DNA of 64,000 nucleotides from Hyphomicrobiales bacterium (GTDB lineage Bacteria > Pseudomonadota > Alphaproteobacteria > Rhizobiales > Rhizobiaceae). The DNA lies in the NCBI GenBank assembly GCA_900467745.1, contig UBQW01000016.1, positions 186,001 to 250,000 of the forward strand. Direction: 5' to 3'. The notes under the pieces are model-generated. The model made no database searches. It was given only the letters and a program-made list of their open reading frames with translations, and was not told the DNA's origin. This document shows positions 1 to 9,843 of the stretch, in pieces. Made by a program: the position numbers and the translations under genes. Numbering within the stretch: the first letter of the stretch is position 1; each line of letters starts with the position of its first letter.

Positions 1-1836
1 ATGGACCATGTCACCCTGGATCGGGCCAGGCCGGACGATCGCGACCTGCACGACGAGATCATAGAAGGTCCGCGGCTTCAGTCGAGGCAGCATTGCCATC
101 TGGGCACGGCTTTCGATCTGAAACGTTCCGAGGGTGTCTGCCTTGCGGATCATCGCATAGGTCGCAGGATCCTCTTGAGGGATCGTTGCGAGATCAATAT
201 CCTGATCCTTGTGCTCGCGAATGAGCTCGAAGGCCTTGGCCATGCAGGTGAGCATGCCGAGGGCCAGCACATCGACCTTCATGAACTTCAGCGCCTCGAC
301 ATCATCCTTGTCCCATTCGATGATCTGTCGGTCTTTCATCGTCGCCGGCTCGATTGGCACCAGGTCGTCAAGCCGATCATGGGTCAGGACAAAGCCACCC
401 GGGTGCTGGCCGAGATGGCGCGGCGCGCCCATCAGCTGCTGTGCCAGTTTCAGGGTCATGGCGAGACGCCGATCCTCCGGATTGAGATTGAGTTCGCGGA
501 CATTGCGATCGCAGACCTCTTCCGACCAGGACCACATGCCTGACGAAAGTGCTTTGATCACGTCTTCAGGCAGTCCGAGCGCCTTGCCGACATCGCGGAT
601 GGCGCCGCGGGCGCGGTAGCGCGTGACGGTAGCACAAAGTGCCGCCTTCTCCCGACCGTAGGTCCGGTAGATCCATTGAATGACCTCTTCACGGCGCTCG
701 TGCTCGAAATCCACATCGATGTCAGGCGGCTCGTCGCGCTCCTGGCTAACGAAACGCTCGAACAGCAGGTCGTTGGTCGAAGGATCGATGCTGGTGATGC
801 CGAGAATATAGCAGACCGCGCTGTTGGCGGCCGAACCGCGGCCCTGACACAAGATCCCCTGACTGCGGGCGTAACGGACGATAGAGAAGACGGTCAGGAA
901 GTAGGGCGCATATTTCATGGTGCGGATGAGGTCGAGTTCGTGGCGCACGATCTTCAGGACATCCGGCGGCAGGCCTTCCGGGTAACGATCGGGCACGCAT
1001 TCCCAGACATAGTGCTCGAGCGAAGACTGGGCATCCTTACCCGGCACGATTGCTTCCTCGGGATACTGATAGGTCAGCTCCTCCAGCGAGAACGTACAGC
1101 GCCGCACGATCTCCATCGTCCGCGCCAGCGCGTCCGGATAACGCGGAAACAGCCGCTGCATTTCCTCTGGTGGTTTCAGATAGCGATCGGCGTGGCGCTC
1201 GCGCTCGAAGCCGACGTCGTCGATCGTGGTCTTGTGACGGATGCAGGTGACGATATCCTGCAGCTGTCGCCGACCCGGTTCATGGAAAAGCACATCATTG
1301 GTGACGACGGTCTTCACCCTGAACCGCACGGCCATGTTGGAGATCTCATGGAGGCGCAGCTGGTCGTTCGGCCGCCGGCGCAGGCAGAGCGACACATAGG
1401 CACGATCGCCAAAGATCTCGGCCAGCTTGCGCAACTGCAGGGCACAGGTCTCGTCAGCGAGATCAGGCACCAGAATGCCGATCATCCCGTCGCAATAGGC
1501 GACGACGTCATCCCAATGAAGGATGCAATTGTTCTTGCCGCCCCGGCTCTTTCCAAGGGTGATCAGCCGCGTCAGCCGGGAATAGGCGGCGCGATCGGTC
1601 GGATAGACCAGCACAGACATGCCATCGCCAAGATCCAGCCGGCAGCCAACGACCAGTCGCAGGCCGGTGGCGCGAGACGCTTCGAGCGCACGAACGATAC
1701 CGGCCAAGCTGTTGCGATCGACCACGCCGATCGCCTCGATGCCAAGCTCTTTCGCCCGGATGAAGAGCTCGTTGGCCGACGATGCTCCGCGCAGGAACGA
1801 GAAATGCGTCGTGACCTGGAGCTCGGCGTAGTTCAT
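1..1836 (-). CDS. dnaE2: Error-prone DNA polymerase DnaE2 (ImuC), N-terminal 612 residues, cut by window edge
   Basis: This is the catalytic subunit of the ImuA-ImuB-DnaE2 mutasome, a C-family polymerase used for SOS-induced translesion synthesis. Reading the minus strand from the ATG at 1836 gives [17 protein letters not shown], the start of the PHP domain. Further in are [16 protein letters not shown] and the palm motif [11 protein letters not shown] with catalytic aspartates. The last visible residues, [12 protein letters not shown], are typical of DnaE polymerases. The frame is open to base 1, so about 450 C-terminal residues of a roughly 1,080-residue protein are missing. Its start codon overlaps the imuB stop in an ATGA (1833-1836), so translation is probably coupled. 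Confidence 0.95.
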   Translation of the reverse strand, partial: MNYAELQVTTHFSFLRGASSANELFIRAKELGIEAIGVVDRNSLAGIVRALEASRATGLRLVVGCRLDLGDGMSVLVYPTDRAAYSRLTRLITLGKSRGGKNNCILHWDDVVAYCDGMIGILVPDLADETCALQLRKLAEIFGDRAYVSLCLRRRPNDQLRLHEISNMAVRFRVKTVVTNDVLFHEPGRRQLQDIVTCIRHKTTIDDVGFERERHADRYLKPPEEMQRLFPRYPDALARTMEIVRRCTFSLEELTYQYPEEAIVPGKDAQSSLEHYVWECVPDRYPEGLPPDVLKIVRHELDLIRTMKYAPYFLTVFSIVRYARSQGILCQGRGSAANSAVCYILGITSIDPSTNDLLFERFVSQERDEPPDIDVDFEHERREEVIQWIYRTYGREKAALCATVTRYRARGAIRDVGKALGLPEDVIKALSSGMWSWSEEVCDRNVRELNLNPEDRRLAMTLKLAQQLMGAPRHLGQHPGGFVLTHDRLDDLVPIEPATMKDRQIIEWDKDDVEALKFMKVDVLALGMLTCMAKAFELIREHKDQDIDLATIPQEDPATYAMIRKADTLGTFQIESRAQMAMLPRLKPRTFYDLVVQVAIVRPGPIQGDMVH

Positions 1837-3344
1837 GCGAATATCCCGTGCATGAACCAGCGATGGTCACCGGTCTGCGGATCGACACCGTCACCTGCTC
1901 GAAACACCCAGAGCCGTTCGCCGGCTTCATCCTCGATGACGAAGTAGTCCCTGACCGCCTCCATCTCTGTGTCGCGCTGCCACCACTCTCCGAAGATGCG
2001 CTCCGGACCGTCGGCACGCTTGACCTTTCGCCGTCGGCCGCGCCAGACAATCGAGGCCGGCGGGTGATCAGGCATGAGGGCGATTGCCGTGATCAATTCC
2101 GGGCGCGGCAGAAGGCGGACTGGCCGGCGCCAATGACCGACCCATGCGACTTCGAACGGACCTGATGCGGCGGCAATGCGCTGAACCGAGCGTTCGGGGA
2201 CATCGGAGGCAACCGGCGCCACACGATAGACCCGTTGTCCGCGATTGCCGTAAATGTCGATCAGCGGGGTGACATCCCTCACCTCGTCCTCGACCAGGGA
2301 CGAGACCCTTTGCATGTCCTCAAGCGGTTCAGCCATGACGGCAACCAGCGTCAATTTCTCGATCCCGAAGCCGGGCTCGATCTTTTCCGTCCGGTCACGA
2401 AACAGCTTCGTGAGCCAGGCGACATCACGGGCGGGCTTGGCCGTTCCGGCGCGGATCGCCTGCCTGCTGCCGTCGACCTTCTCGACGATCAGGTCGGCGC
2501 GGCGCACGCCGAGACCGCGCTTCTGCAGCTCGCCAATCAGCTGTACGACCAGGCGGCCGACATATTTGTCGATGGTCTCGGCAGCCCCGATTGGCTCTGC
2601 GAAGGCTCTTGTGACCTCGATCAGCTCCGGCGTTCGGATCGGATCGATCGGCTCCGCGACGCGGCCGAACATCTGGTCGAGGCGCCTGGCGATTTCCGGT
2701 CCGAAACGCAGCGTCAGCGGCGCGCGTGGCGTATTGGCCAATTCGCCGACAGTCTGGAAGCCTAGTGTTCGGAGATCACCGAGGATCTTCTCCGGCAGGC
2801 GCAACAGCGTGATCGGCAGCTTTTCGACGGCAGCGACCGTCTTGCCAACAGGTACGATGACAGTCTCGCGGCTGATGGCCCGCGCGCAGGCGTGCGCCGC
2901 ACCCCAGGTGTCTGCGATCGCAACGCGCGCCGTCAGCTTGCGCGCCAGGAACTGGTTGGAGATCTTCGTGACCATGGGCAGTTCACCACCCTGCAGATGA
3001 TCGGCTCCTTCCGTGTCGAGCACGATGCCATCAGTGCTGTCGACGGCAACGATTGGGGAGTATTGGCTGAGTGCCCATAGCGTTATCCGTTCAAGTGCCG
3101 CCGCGTCGACATCCGGCTCAGCATCAACAAGCATCAGTCCGCGAAACAGCGCCTGGGCCTTGGCCGCCGGCATGCCAACACGCAATCCCGCTTTTCGCGC
3201 AGCCGCATCCACTGATGATACCCAACGTTTCGAACCGCTCCTGGCGATCACCGCGATTGCCTGCTCAGCCGGAATGGACGGATCGTCGCGTCTGATCCGA
3301 TCGGTCGGCAGATCCGGGAGATAGATCGATACGACCCTTGTCAT
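1833..3344 (-). CDS. imuB: ImuB, catalytically dead Y-family polymerase homologue
   Basis: ImuB is the hub of the mutasome; in the family it binds the beta clamp, ImuA and DnaE2. The 503-residue product begins [15 protein letters not shown], where an active Y-family enzyme would carry a D-x-D metal site (compare HVDMDAFYA in dinB of this window), so it should not polymerise DNA. ATG at 3344 is preferred over the GTG at 3347 because AAGGG lies at a good distance. The gene overlaps imuA by 80 bp and dnaE2 by 4 bp, and all three should share one transcript. Confidence 0.93.
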   Translation of the reverse strand: MTRVVSIYLPDLPTDRIRRDDPSIPAEQAIAVIARSGSKRWVSSVDAAARKAGLRVGMPAAKAQALFRGLMLVDAEPDVDAAALERITLWALSQYSPIVAVDSTDGIVLDTEGADHLQGGELPMVTKISNQFLARKLTARVAIADTWGAAHACARAISRETVIVPVGKTVAAVEKLPITLLRLPEKILGDLRTLGFQTVGELANTPRAPLTLRFGPEIARRLDQMFGRVAEPIDPIRTPELIEVTRAFAEPIGAAETIDKYVGRLVVQLIGELQKRGLGVRRADLIVEKVDGSRQAIRAGTAKPARDVAWLTKLFRDRTEKIEPGFGIEKLTLVAVMAEPLEDMQRVSSLVEDEVRDVTPLIDIYGNRGQRVYRVAPVASDVPERSVQRIAAASGPFEVAWVGHWRRPVRLLPRPELITAIALMPDHPPASIVWRGRRRKVKRADGPERIFGEWWQRDTEMEAVRDYFVIEDEAGERLWVFRAGDGVDPQTGDHRWFMHGIFA

Positions 3345-4029
3345 CACATGCCCTTACGAGAAACTCAGCACATTCACCCGCTTTCACGCGCATCAATTCC
3401 AAAAACCACTGCGCCCGGCCGACACCAGGCACCGGAAGGTCCTCGGACGGCATGACACTGACACGCCACCGCGTCGTCGAGGCTGTCGGCTGGCCAAAAT
3501 CGTTTGCTTCTGTCTGGCGTCGCCATCGCCGCACCGCCAGCGCCATCGTGCCTGTGCGTTCCGCGGCAAGCTGCAGCCGCCTGGAGCTGACCATCGGCAA
3601 TCGGACGAGCTCGCCGACCACAGCGCCGAGGCCACCGAAGGCCAGGCCCTCCTCCATATTGGCAAGCACGTCCTCTTCCTTGTCGGACTCGACGAAGATC
3701 ACCCGGTCAGGATGAAGACCAACCTGCGCCAGGGCGGGGAAGAACAGGTCGGGCCGGGTCAGGCACCAAACGATCGGGCCCTTGGTTCGCGCGGCAATGC
3801 CGGCGGCACAAAGGGCGGCTGCGGCGCCATCGACAGTCCCTGCCCCGCCGCCGGCGAACTCATGCAATGCGCCGTAGGCCAGACCACCGCCGGGCAGGAT
3901 CGCATCGATCTCGGGAACGCCGAAGGCAAGACAGCCGACCTTTTTGGCCGACACGCCTTCCATCGTCGCGATCCGCTCACGCAAATCGGAGATCACATCC
4001 GACATTCCTTGGGATCGGGCAGCAGTCAT
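3265..4029 (-). CDS. imuA: ImuA, SOS mutagenesis accessory protein
   Basis: First gene of the imuA-imuB-dnaE2 operon; 254 residues, RecA/SulA-like family. The segment GVPEIDAILPGGGLAYGALHE is the conserved core, but the stretch equivalent to a Walker A loop is degenerate (GGGAGTVDGAA). Family knowledge says ImuA supports DnaE2-dependent mutagenesis and interacts with RecA and ImuB. The ATG at 4029 is preceded by AGGGAG. A perfect LexA box lies about 70 bp upstream. The last 80 bp overlap the imuB start in another frame, a tighter arrangement than the downstream ATGA junction. Confidence 0.9.
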   Translation of the reverse strand: MTAARSQGMSDVISDLRERIATMEGVSAKKVGCLAFGVPEIDAILPGGGLAYGALHEFAGGGAGTVDGAAAALCAAGIAARTKGPIVWCLTRPDLFFPALAQVGLHPDRVIFVESDKEEDVLANMEEGLAFGGLGAVVGELVRLPMVSSRRLQLAAERTGTMALAVRRWRRQTEANDFGQPTASTTRWRVSVMPSEDLPVPGVGRAQWFLELMRVKAGECAEFLVRACDDKGRIDLSPGSADRSDQTRRSVHSG

Positions 4030-4099
4030 CGTTCACGGCTCCCTTCAAGGTCGTGTGGCTGATTATTGTGGACCAGCATCATGCTGGACAAATGCGGAT

Positions 4100-4114
4100 G
4101 TTCTGTTTCTGTTC
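4100..4114 (-). promoter_or_regulatory. LexA (SOS) box upstream of imuA
   Basis: Plus-strand GTTCTGTTTCTGTTC (GAACAGAAACAGAAC in the imuA direction) fits the alphaproteobacterial LexA direct repeat GTTC-N7-GTTC exactly. It lies 71-85 bp upstream of the imuA start and predicts DNA-damage induction of imuA-imuB-dnaE2. Confidence 0.88.
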
Positions 4115-4370
4115 CTGCTACGGCAAAGAGTCAAGCAACCGCAGGGGTGGGAATATTATCCTGATGATTGGAAATTCTGCGAATAGCTATCGGAATCAGT
4201 CAGCTAGCCGCGTTGAGAATTTTTTGCGCTGTCGCCCGCACGAATCACAATCCGCTTGGATAACGGGGATAAAGATTAGATCAACACAGTGTTCCTAAAC
4301 TTCCCTGCTGTCTGCACCGCCGACGTCAAACTCCGCCACGCATCATTCAGGGGGCCCGGGAAACGAATGG

Positions 4371-5107
4371 GGACATCAACTTCGCGTAGGCGATTGGCGT
4401 GACGATGCCGGCGGCCGCATGGAAATCGTGTCCGGAGCTTTCGGGCACGAGAAGGTGCACTATGTCGCACCGCCGGCCGACCTCTTGGAGACAGAGATGA
4501 AGGCTTTCCTGGATTGGTTCAATGGATCACAGCAGATAGATCCCCTCCTCAAGGCAGCTGTCGCGCATTTGTGGTTCGTCGCCATCCATCCGTTCGGCGA
4601 CGGTAATGGTCGCATAACCCGGGCGATCGCCGACATGGTTCTCGCGCGCGGTGGCGGTGGCGCTCAACGGCTCTATTCCATGTCCGCAGCCATCGAGAAA
4701 TCGCGTGCCGGGTACTACGAGGCCCTACAATCCGCAACAGCCCACGAGGATCTCGATATCACGAATGGATTCAATGGTTTCTCGATCGTCTAAGCAGTGC
4801 GGTGGGAGCCGCCTTGCTGACTCTCGACAACGTTATGCTGAAAAACGAATTCTGGCAGAGCCATGTCGGGCGCGACCTCAATCCGCGACAGGCCAAGGTT
4901 CTCAATCGGTTGCTGGAAGGAAATTTCGAGGGGAAGCTCACATCGACCAAATGGGCGAAATTGACGAACGCATCCCAGGACACCGCGTCGCGTGACATCG
5001 CGGACCTTTTGGCTAAAGGCATGCTTCGCAAAGGGGAAGCTGGCGGCCGCAGCACGGCCTACGAACTGGTTATGGATGTTGCCAGGGACACTGAATCGCA
5101 GTCTTAA
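4371..5107 (+). pseudogene. Fic-family protein, truncated and frameshifted
   Basis: Fic enzymes transfer AMP or similar groups to target proteins. The Fic motif HPFGDGNGRI is intact at about 4579-4608. The frame opens without a start around LRVGDWRDDAGGR, and the roughly 100-residue N-terminal part of the family is not found upstream. At about 4764 a one-base loss (after GATATCACGAA) stops the frame at 4793; restoring it gives DIT-x-WIQWFLDRLSSAVGAALL, which continues into the C-terminal winged-helix part ending at 5107. Both damages together make this a dead gene. It lies between two SOS operons, but there is no sign of shared function. Confidence 0.8.
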
Positions 5108-5373
5108 GAACCGAAACTACGAAAAACACCCGACCGTCTGCATCGGAGGCAAAAGCTGCTTGCGGACCCAGCTGGCGCCGCGAATGTCATATAATCTCAA
5201 ACGACCGTAATTGCGGAGATGCAGTTTCTGCAGGGCCGGCTGACGGAAGGCTTGGCTATGCATCCGACAAGGGATTGCGGGAGCGTCAGGAGAATGCCGA
5301 AGTTCCCGCTCGACTAGCGAACCGCCCAACATGCGCTAAGTTAAATGCGGGTCAATCGGGAGAGAGACGTCGC

Positions 5374-6147
5374 ATGTGCAATCTATATCGCATGGAAGAT
5401 AAGGAATGGGTCAGCAGATGGGCGCAGGACGTCGAGAACTTGATCAACATCATGCCAGCCTATCAGATGAATCCTAATCAGATGGGCCCGATCGTCCGCA
5501 ACACCGCCGACGGGAAAAAGCAGCTCGTCCACGCGCGCTGGGGGCTCCCCTCCCCGATCTTCGTCCAGAAACAGGCAGCCGAGACCCGCGCCGACAAGCT
5601 GAGAGCCAAGGGTCAGACCGTCGACATGGACGAGCTCATTCGCATGGAGCCCGACCGTGGTGTCACCAATGTGCGCAAGCTCAACCTGCCCCATTGGAGG
5701 CGCTGGTTCGGTGTCGAGCATCGATGCCTGGTGCCGGTCACCAGCTTCGCGGAGCCAGATCCGGCCAGCCAGGAGGACGGCGGAAACGTACCGAACGCGT
5801 GGTTTGCCCGCGACGAGGCGAAGTCGCTGATGTTTTTCGCAGGAATCCATGTCCCGCAATGGAAGAGCGTCAGGAAGGTGAAGGACGGGCTGACGACAGA
5901 TGATCTCTATGGCTTCCTTACAACCGACGCGAATGAGCTGGTGAAGCCGATCCATAAAAAGGCGATGCCGGTGCTGCTACTCACGCCAGAAGAGACCGAT
6001 GTCTGGATGCGGGCGCCATGGGGCGAGGCGATGCACCTGGCAAGACCGCTACCGGATGACGCGCTGATCGTATCGTCTCGCGAGCCATATGGTTCATCCA
6101 TCGTCGCTAAAGACGGCGAACCGCTGCAGCAGGCTATGCTTTTGTGA
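5374..6147 (+). CDS. SRAP-family protein (YedK/HMCES type, SOS response-associated)
   Basis: SRAP proteins attach covalently to abasic sites in single-stranded DNA through the N-terminal cysteine. The 257-residue product starts MCNLYRM, placing Cys2 at the mature N terminus after methionine removal. The ATG at 5374 is therefore chosen over an earlier in-frame start at 5275, and GGGAGAGAGA precedes it. Other family signatures are HARWGLPSP, PVTSFAEPD (the catalytic glutamate region) and KPIHKKAMPVLL (the histidine region). No LexA box was seen just upstream, unlike its neighbours. Confidence 0.93.
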   Translation: MCNLYRMEDKEWVSRWAQDVENLINIMPAYQMNPNQMGPIVRNTADGKKQLVHARWGLPSPIFVQKQAAETRADKLRAKGQTVDMDELIRMEPDRGVTNVRKLNLPHWRRWFGVEHRCLVPVTSFAEPDPASQEDGGNVPNAWFARDEAKSLMFFAGIHVPQWKSVRKVKDGLTTDDLYGFLTTDANELVKPIHKKAMPVLLLTPEETDVWMRAPWGEAMHLARPLPDDALIVSSREPYGSSIVAKDGEPLQQAMLL

Positions 6148-6195
6148 TCGCGACACAGCTCGATTGGAGCCAATCATTTGACTCTCGCCGATAAT

Positions 6196-6210
6196 GTTCT
6201 TATTTTGTTC
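6196..6210 (+). promoter_or_regulatory. LexA (SOS) box upstream of the 6235 gene and dinB
   Basis: GTTCTTATTTTGTTC is an exact GTTC-N7-GTTC match, 25 bp before the ATG at 6235. It should place the unknown gene and dinB under LexA. Confidence 0.88.
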
Positions 6211-6234
6211 TTTCCGATAGGAAGGGATATGGAC

Positions 6235-6657
6235 ATGAGCTGGCTCAAACTTGACCCCGCAATATCGTCGATGCCGGAACCTAAATTTCACCTAGTGGTC
6301 CAGGATCATTTTCTGAAGCTGTTTCTGCCGCATTACGACAGCTTCGACTGGGACGTCGCCGCCTTTTACCGAAGCCGCGACGAGCAGCCGATCTATTATT
6401 TCGCGCCCGGCGCCGCGGATCTGCTCACAAGATTCGGCGAATACCCCTACGAGCCATGCGACCGGCCCGACTCCACCGCAGTTACTTTGCAGAGCGGATC
6501 GGCGCTTGCCGTCGATACCGCCTGGGTCGAATTGCCCGATGACACGCGCCCATGCCCGGAGTTGGACCAAGAGTTCGAAGACGCCGAAGCGGACTTTTGG
6601 GCTGAACTCTTGGGATCGGATGGAGAGCACGGTTCGAATAGTGGCGGTCCCGCCTGA
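6235..6657 (+). CDS. Unknown LexA-controlled protein preceding dinB
   Basis: I do not recognise the family of this 140-residue protein. It starts MSWLKLDPAISSMPEPKFHL and contains an aromatic-rich centre (HYDSFDWDVAAFYRS) and a strongly acidic C-terminal third (ELDQEFEDAEADFWAELL). There are no membrane segments or signal peptide. The ATG at 6235 is chosen because GAAGGG sits 8 bp upstream; ATG 6229 would be too close. The gene lies between a perfect LexA box and dinB with a short gap to dinB, so an accessory role in damage tolerance is a reasonable inference. Confidence 0.72.
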   Translation: MSWLKLDPAISSMPEPKFHLVVQDHFLKLFLPHYDSFDWDVAAFYRSRDEQPIYYFAPGAADLLTRFGEYPYEPCDRPDSTAVTLQSGSALAVDTAWVELPDDTRPCPELDQEFEDAEADFWAELLGSDGEHGSNSGGPA

Positions 6658-6667
6658 GATCACGCCG

Positions 6668-7756
6668 ATGGATATCATGCCCGCTGCGACCATCAGGAAG
6701 ATTATCCACGTCGACATGGACGCCTTTTATGCGTCGGTGGAACAGCGCGATAATCCAGAACTGCGCGGCAAGCCGCTGGCGGTCGGTGGCGCTGCCGCGC
6801 GTGGTGTGGTTGCTGCAGCCAGCTATGAGGCCAGAAAATTCGGTGTTCATTCGGCGATGCCTTCGGTGACGGCCGCTCGCAAATGCCCAGATCTGATTTT
6901 CGTGCCGCCGCGGTTTGAGGTCTACCGCGCGGTCTCGCAGCAGATCCGCGAAATCTTTGCCGAGTACACGCTGTTGATCGAGCCACTGTCGCTCGACGAG
7001 GCCTATCTCGATGTCACCGCGAACCTGAAGGATATACCGATCGCCATGCAGATCGCGCTGGAGATCCGCGCGAAGATCAAGGCGGTCACCGGACTGAACG
7101 CGTCAGCTGGCATTTCGTACAACAAGTTCCTCGCCAAGATGGCCTCTGACCTCAACAAGCCGAACGGCCAGGCCGTCATTACGCCAAAGAACGGACCCGC
7201 CTTTGTCGAGGGGCTCGCAGTGAAGAAATTCCACGGCGTTGGGCCGGCCACCGCCGACAAGATGCACAGGTTGGGCATTCAGACGGGAGCAGACCTCAAG
7301 GCCCAGTCGCTGCAGTTCCTGACGCAGCATTTTGGAAAAGCGGGTCCGTATTTTTATGGCATCGCACGCGGTATCGATGAGCGCCGCGTCAAGCCGGACA
7401 GGGTTCGCAAATCCGTCGGCGCCGAAGATACCTTCGCGCAGGACATCCATAGCTATGATCCGGCGCTTGAGGGCGTGCGGCCGCTGATCGCCAAGGTCTG
7501 GCGATATTGCGAAGCCAATGCCATCCGGGCGAAAACCGTCACTTTGAAAGTAAAGTATGCTGACTTCACGCAGATCACGCGCGCCCGGACGGGCGAGCGG
7601 TCATTCGCGTCCGCCAGCGAGATCGAGGAGACCATCGGCTCTTTACTCAAGCCTGTTTTCCCGCCAACAAAGGGCGTGCGCTTGTTAGGCGTTACCCTGT
7701 CCTCGCTCGAACAGGCAGATCTCATTCAGGCCGGCCAGCTACAGTTGACGCTCTGA
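6668..7756 (+). CDS. dinB: DNA polymerase IV (DinB), Y family
   Basis: Translesion polymerase of about 362 residues. The catalytic residues are present: IIHVDMDAFYASVE (D-x-D) and SLDEAYLD (DE pair). The fingers/palm motif GISYNKFLAKMASDLNKPNG and the little-finger domain follow, so the enzyme should be active. The C-terminal QLQLTL resembles a beta-clamp-binding peptide. The start is uncertain: ATG 6668 gives MDIMPAATIRKIIHV, but ATG 6677 and an overlapping ATG 6620 are possible. It is probably co-transcribed with the gene at 6235 from the LexA-regulated promoter. Confidence 0.94.
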   Translation: MDIMPAATIRKIIHVDMDAFYASVEQRDNPELRGKPLAVGGAAARGVVAAASYEARKFGVHSAMPSVTAARKCPDLIFVPPRFEVYRAVSQQIREIFAEYTLLIEPLSLDEAYLDVTANLKDIPIAMQIALEIRAKIKAVTGLNASAGISYNKFLAKMASDLNKPNGQAVITPKNGPAFVEGLAVKKFHGVGPATADKMHRLGIQTGADLKAQSLQFLTQHFGKAGPYFYGIARGIDERRVKPDRVRKSVGAEDTFAQDIHSYDPALEGVRPLIAKVWRYCEANAIRAKTVTLKVKYADFTQITRARTGERSFASASEIEETIGSLLKPVFPPTKGVRLLGVTLSSLEQADLIQAGQLQLTL

Positions 7757-7772
7757 CGTGCCGAAGACTTCC

Positions 7773-8081
7773 TCAGTCCTTAGGGACGAGTGTGAGACCG
7801 CCACCTGGCGGCGGTGCGTCATTCTTCGCGAGCGATGCCACGTGTTCGCGAAACAGCTGAGTTGCTCTGACCGCCTGTTCTGTGAGGCCCGACATCGCTG
7901 TCATGAGATCATGCATGCGCTCGGCGGCGTGCGCCGGATTGACGGTGCCGGCCTCCACCAACTGCTTGGTGATGGCGATCACGCCGAGCTGGGTCGCGAC
8001 AAAGGTCGAGTGTATTTCCAAGACGAGTTGATGGGTCGCTTCGAGGGCCTTGGCGATTGATTCTGCGTCGTCATCGGTCAT
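7773..8081 (-). CDS. Small hypothetical protein, probably helical
   Basis: A 102-residue acidic protein starting MTDDDAESIAKALEATHQLV; it looks almost entirely alpha-helical (for example HAAERMHDLMTAMSGLTEQAV) and ends in a proline/glycine-rich stretch. No known domain is recognised and there is no signal peptide. It is convergent with dinB. The ribosome site before ATG 8081 is weak, so the start is uncertain. Codon use looks normal for this genome. Confidence 0.55.
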   Translation of the reverse strand: MTDDDAESIAKALEATHQLVLEIHSTFVATQLGVIAITKQLVEAGTVNPAHAAERMHDLMTAMSGLTEQAVRATQLFREHVASLAKNDAPPPGGGLTLVPKD

Positions 8082-8327
8082 GCTGAAATGCTTTACGCCA
8101 GTCTTATCAACACTCGGGCTTGATCGTCGACCTTTGCCTCAAGCCGCCTGTCTCTGCAAACCACAGTTCTGTGTCAGCCTCAAAATCAGGCAGAAACTGT
8201 CGCAAAACTGAACACAAAAATCATCCGTAAAAACTCACGGATATTGGCAGGTGTAAGATCCGTGATACTTGGCGCTGAACAAGACAGCAAACTAAAAATT
8301 ACATATATAAAGGTTACTATAAGTATA

Positions 8328-8525
8328 ATGTACGTTGTATCAATCGATGACCGAGGGCAGGAACGCAACTTCTTGGCGACCCATATCGGCTTCTCAGATC
8401 ACCACTTCACCGCGACGATCAACGGACACTTGAGGACGTTTAGCGTATCGGAAACAATCTCCGTCGCAGCGGTCGACGGGCCTGGCGAAGAAAATCGGCC
8501 GACGCTCTCGCCGAGCCAGCATTAA
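8328..8525 (+). CDS. Small hypothetical protein
   Basis: Possible 65-residue product starting MYVVSIDDRGQERNF, unrecognised. The preceding 100 bp are AT-rich (ACATATATAAAGG) and could hold a promoter. The frame remains open further upstream to 8244, but that part is AT-rich and less coding-like, so ATG 8328 is preferred. Confidence 0.4.
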   Translation: MYVVSIDDRGQERNFLATHIGFSDHHFTATINGHLRTFSVSETISVAAVDGPGEENRPTLSPSQH

Positions 8526-8690
8526 GCAGACATTCTTCCTGCAGTAACATGCGCTGATCATACCGCATGGACATGCCTGCAAGATTCTCTGATCTGTCGC
8601 CTTCGTGCTTCGCATGACAAATGTGAGGCTTGGCATCGAGACAGAAATTGCACATTTTACACGAGATCGAGCGCGCAATCAGGAGCCCTC

Positions 8691-8981
8691 ATGAAACCCG
8701 ATCTATTTGCATTTCACGTCAGGATAACCGGAAGGGTTCAAGGTGTGAGCTATCGTGCCTGGATGCGCGATCGTGCAATCCAGCTGGGACTGAAAGGCTG
8801 GGTCAGGAACGAGAATGATGGATCCGTTTCCTCTCTTATCGTCGGAACATCCACATCGACGTCCGCAATGCTGGAGCTCTTCTGGGACGGGCCACCTGGC
8901 GCAAACGTCAGCGGTGTTGATCCGCAGGCGACCGCCGTGGATCGGACACCAACCGCCTTCCTTATTGTCGAAACGCAATAG
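8691..8981 (+). CDS. acyP: Acylphosphatase
   Basis: Hydrolyses acyl phosphates in the cytoplasm. The 96-residue product contains the first family signature, GRVQGVSYRAWMRDRA, whose arginine binds phosphate, and the second, GWVRNENDGSV, with the catalytic asparagine in the expected place. AGGAG precedes the ATG. It lies about 95 bp upstream of the cold-shock gene on the same strand. Confidence 0.92.
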   Translation: MKPDLFAFHVRITGRVQGVSYRAWMRDRAIQLGLKGWVRNENDGSVSSLIVGTSTSTSAMLELFWDGPPGANVSGVDPQATAVDRTPTAFLIVETQ

Positions 8982-9074
8982 GAGGTTCGGCCGACCAAGG
9001 AGACAGCGCTGCTTGCTTGCAAGCTCCCTTCGGTCTATGACTTCGCCTTCAAAAACTAAAATTGGGAGAAGTTC

Positions 9075-9275
9075 GTGGCGAACGGCACTGTAAAGTTTTT
9101 CAACCATGACAAGGGCTTCGGCTTCATCACACCGGATAACGGCGGCCCGGACGTCTTCGTTCACATCTCTGCAGTGCAGGGCGGATCGCTACGAGACGGC
9201 CAGAATGTCAGCTATGAGCTGGGTCAGGATCGTAAGACCGGAAAATCCAAGGCCGAGAACGTCCAGCCGGCCTGA
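9075..9275 (+). CDS. Cold-shock domain protein (CspA family)
   Basis: A 66-residue OB-fold RNA/DNA chaperone. RNP1 (KGFGFI) and RNP2 (VFVHI) are intact. Translation starts at GTG 9075, preceded by GGGAGA. The size is normal for single-domain alphaproteobacterial Csp proteins. The transcript may be monocistronic or may continue into the DUF1289 gene 50 bp downstream. Confidence 0.94.
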   Translation: MANGTVKFFNHDKGFGFITPDNGGPDVFVHISAVQGGSLRDGQNVSYELGQDRKTGKSKAENVQPA

Positions 9276-9325
9276 TCTCGAACGAGGACGCGGGCGATCC
9301 TTGAGGTCCCCGCGCTCACATCGAA

Positions 9326-9505
9326 ATGAAGATCGAGACCCCCTGCATAGATATCTGCCAATTCGACGCACGCAACAGATGGTGCGTGGGATGCGCGCGA
9401 ACAGTCGAGGAAATCAGAGGCTGGCGCAAGCTCACGCCATTCCGTCGAACTGCCCTTTTCAACGAGTTGAAGCACCGCATGAATCGGCTTCGCAGAAACG
9501 TTTGA
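9326..9505 (+). CDS. DUF1289-family small protein
   Basis: A 59-residue protein starting [20 protein letters not shown] and ending RMNRLRRNV. The cysteine pattern C-x3-C then W-C-x2-C-x-R-T, followed by EI-x-GW, is the DUF1289 signature; the four cysteines suggest metal binding, though no function is established. It is short enough to be missed by length filters. It lies 50 bp after the cold-shock gene on the same strand. Confidence 0.85.
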   Translation: MKIETPCIDICQFDARNRWCVGCARTVEEIRGWRKLTPFRRTALFNELKHRMNRLRRNV

Positions 9506-9843
9506 CCGCAACTCCGATTAGATCAGCATGGCTTGGCAACTCGCAACGGGCGGACGCGCACCGAGGCTCGGAGATGTCTGGTTTCTTTGAAGGTGCTAGT
9601 TGGTAGGCCGCAAAGCAAGAATGCCACTAACTCCTGCTCGTCAATGACTTTGAACCGGTGGCATTTCATTCGGCAATCGACAGCATCCCGATGGATCGAA
9701 TGCCGCATCATCGTCCTGAGAACAGGCACTCGCGAAAACCAACCTAAAATCATGAAATCACCTGTCTGAGCGCAGAGGGTGGCAGTCATCTCTTCGCTCA
9801 CTAGGAGCAAGCGGATCTGGCCATGGTAGGTTCGGTACAGGCT
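9506..9843. other. 338-bp stretch with no convincing gene
   Basis: Short frames exist on both strands but none has a ribosome site, recognisable motif or coding-like codon use. It separates the plus-strand small genes from the convergent minus-strand aroE operon. No clear terminator was seen. Confidence 0.4.

Noticed and set aside
1..543. Long plus-strand open frames at 1-543 and 676-1947
   Set aside because: They are the exact antisense of the dnaE2 codons, a common effect of high GC; the minus strand encodes clear DnaE2 motifs.
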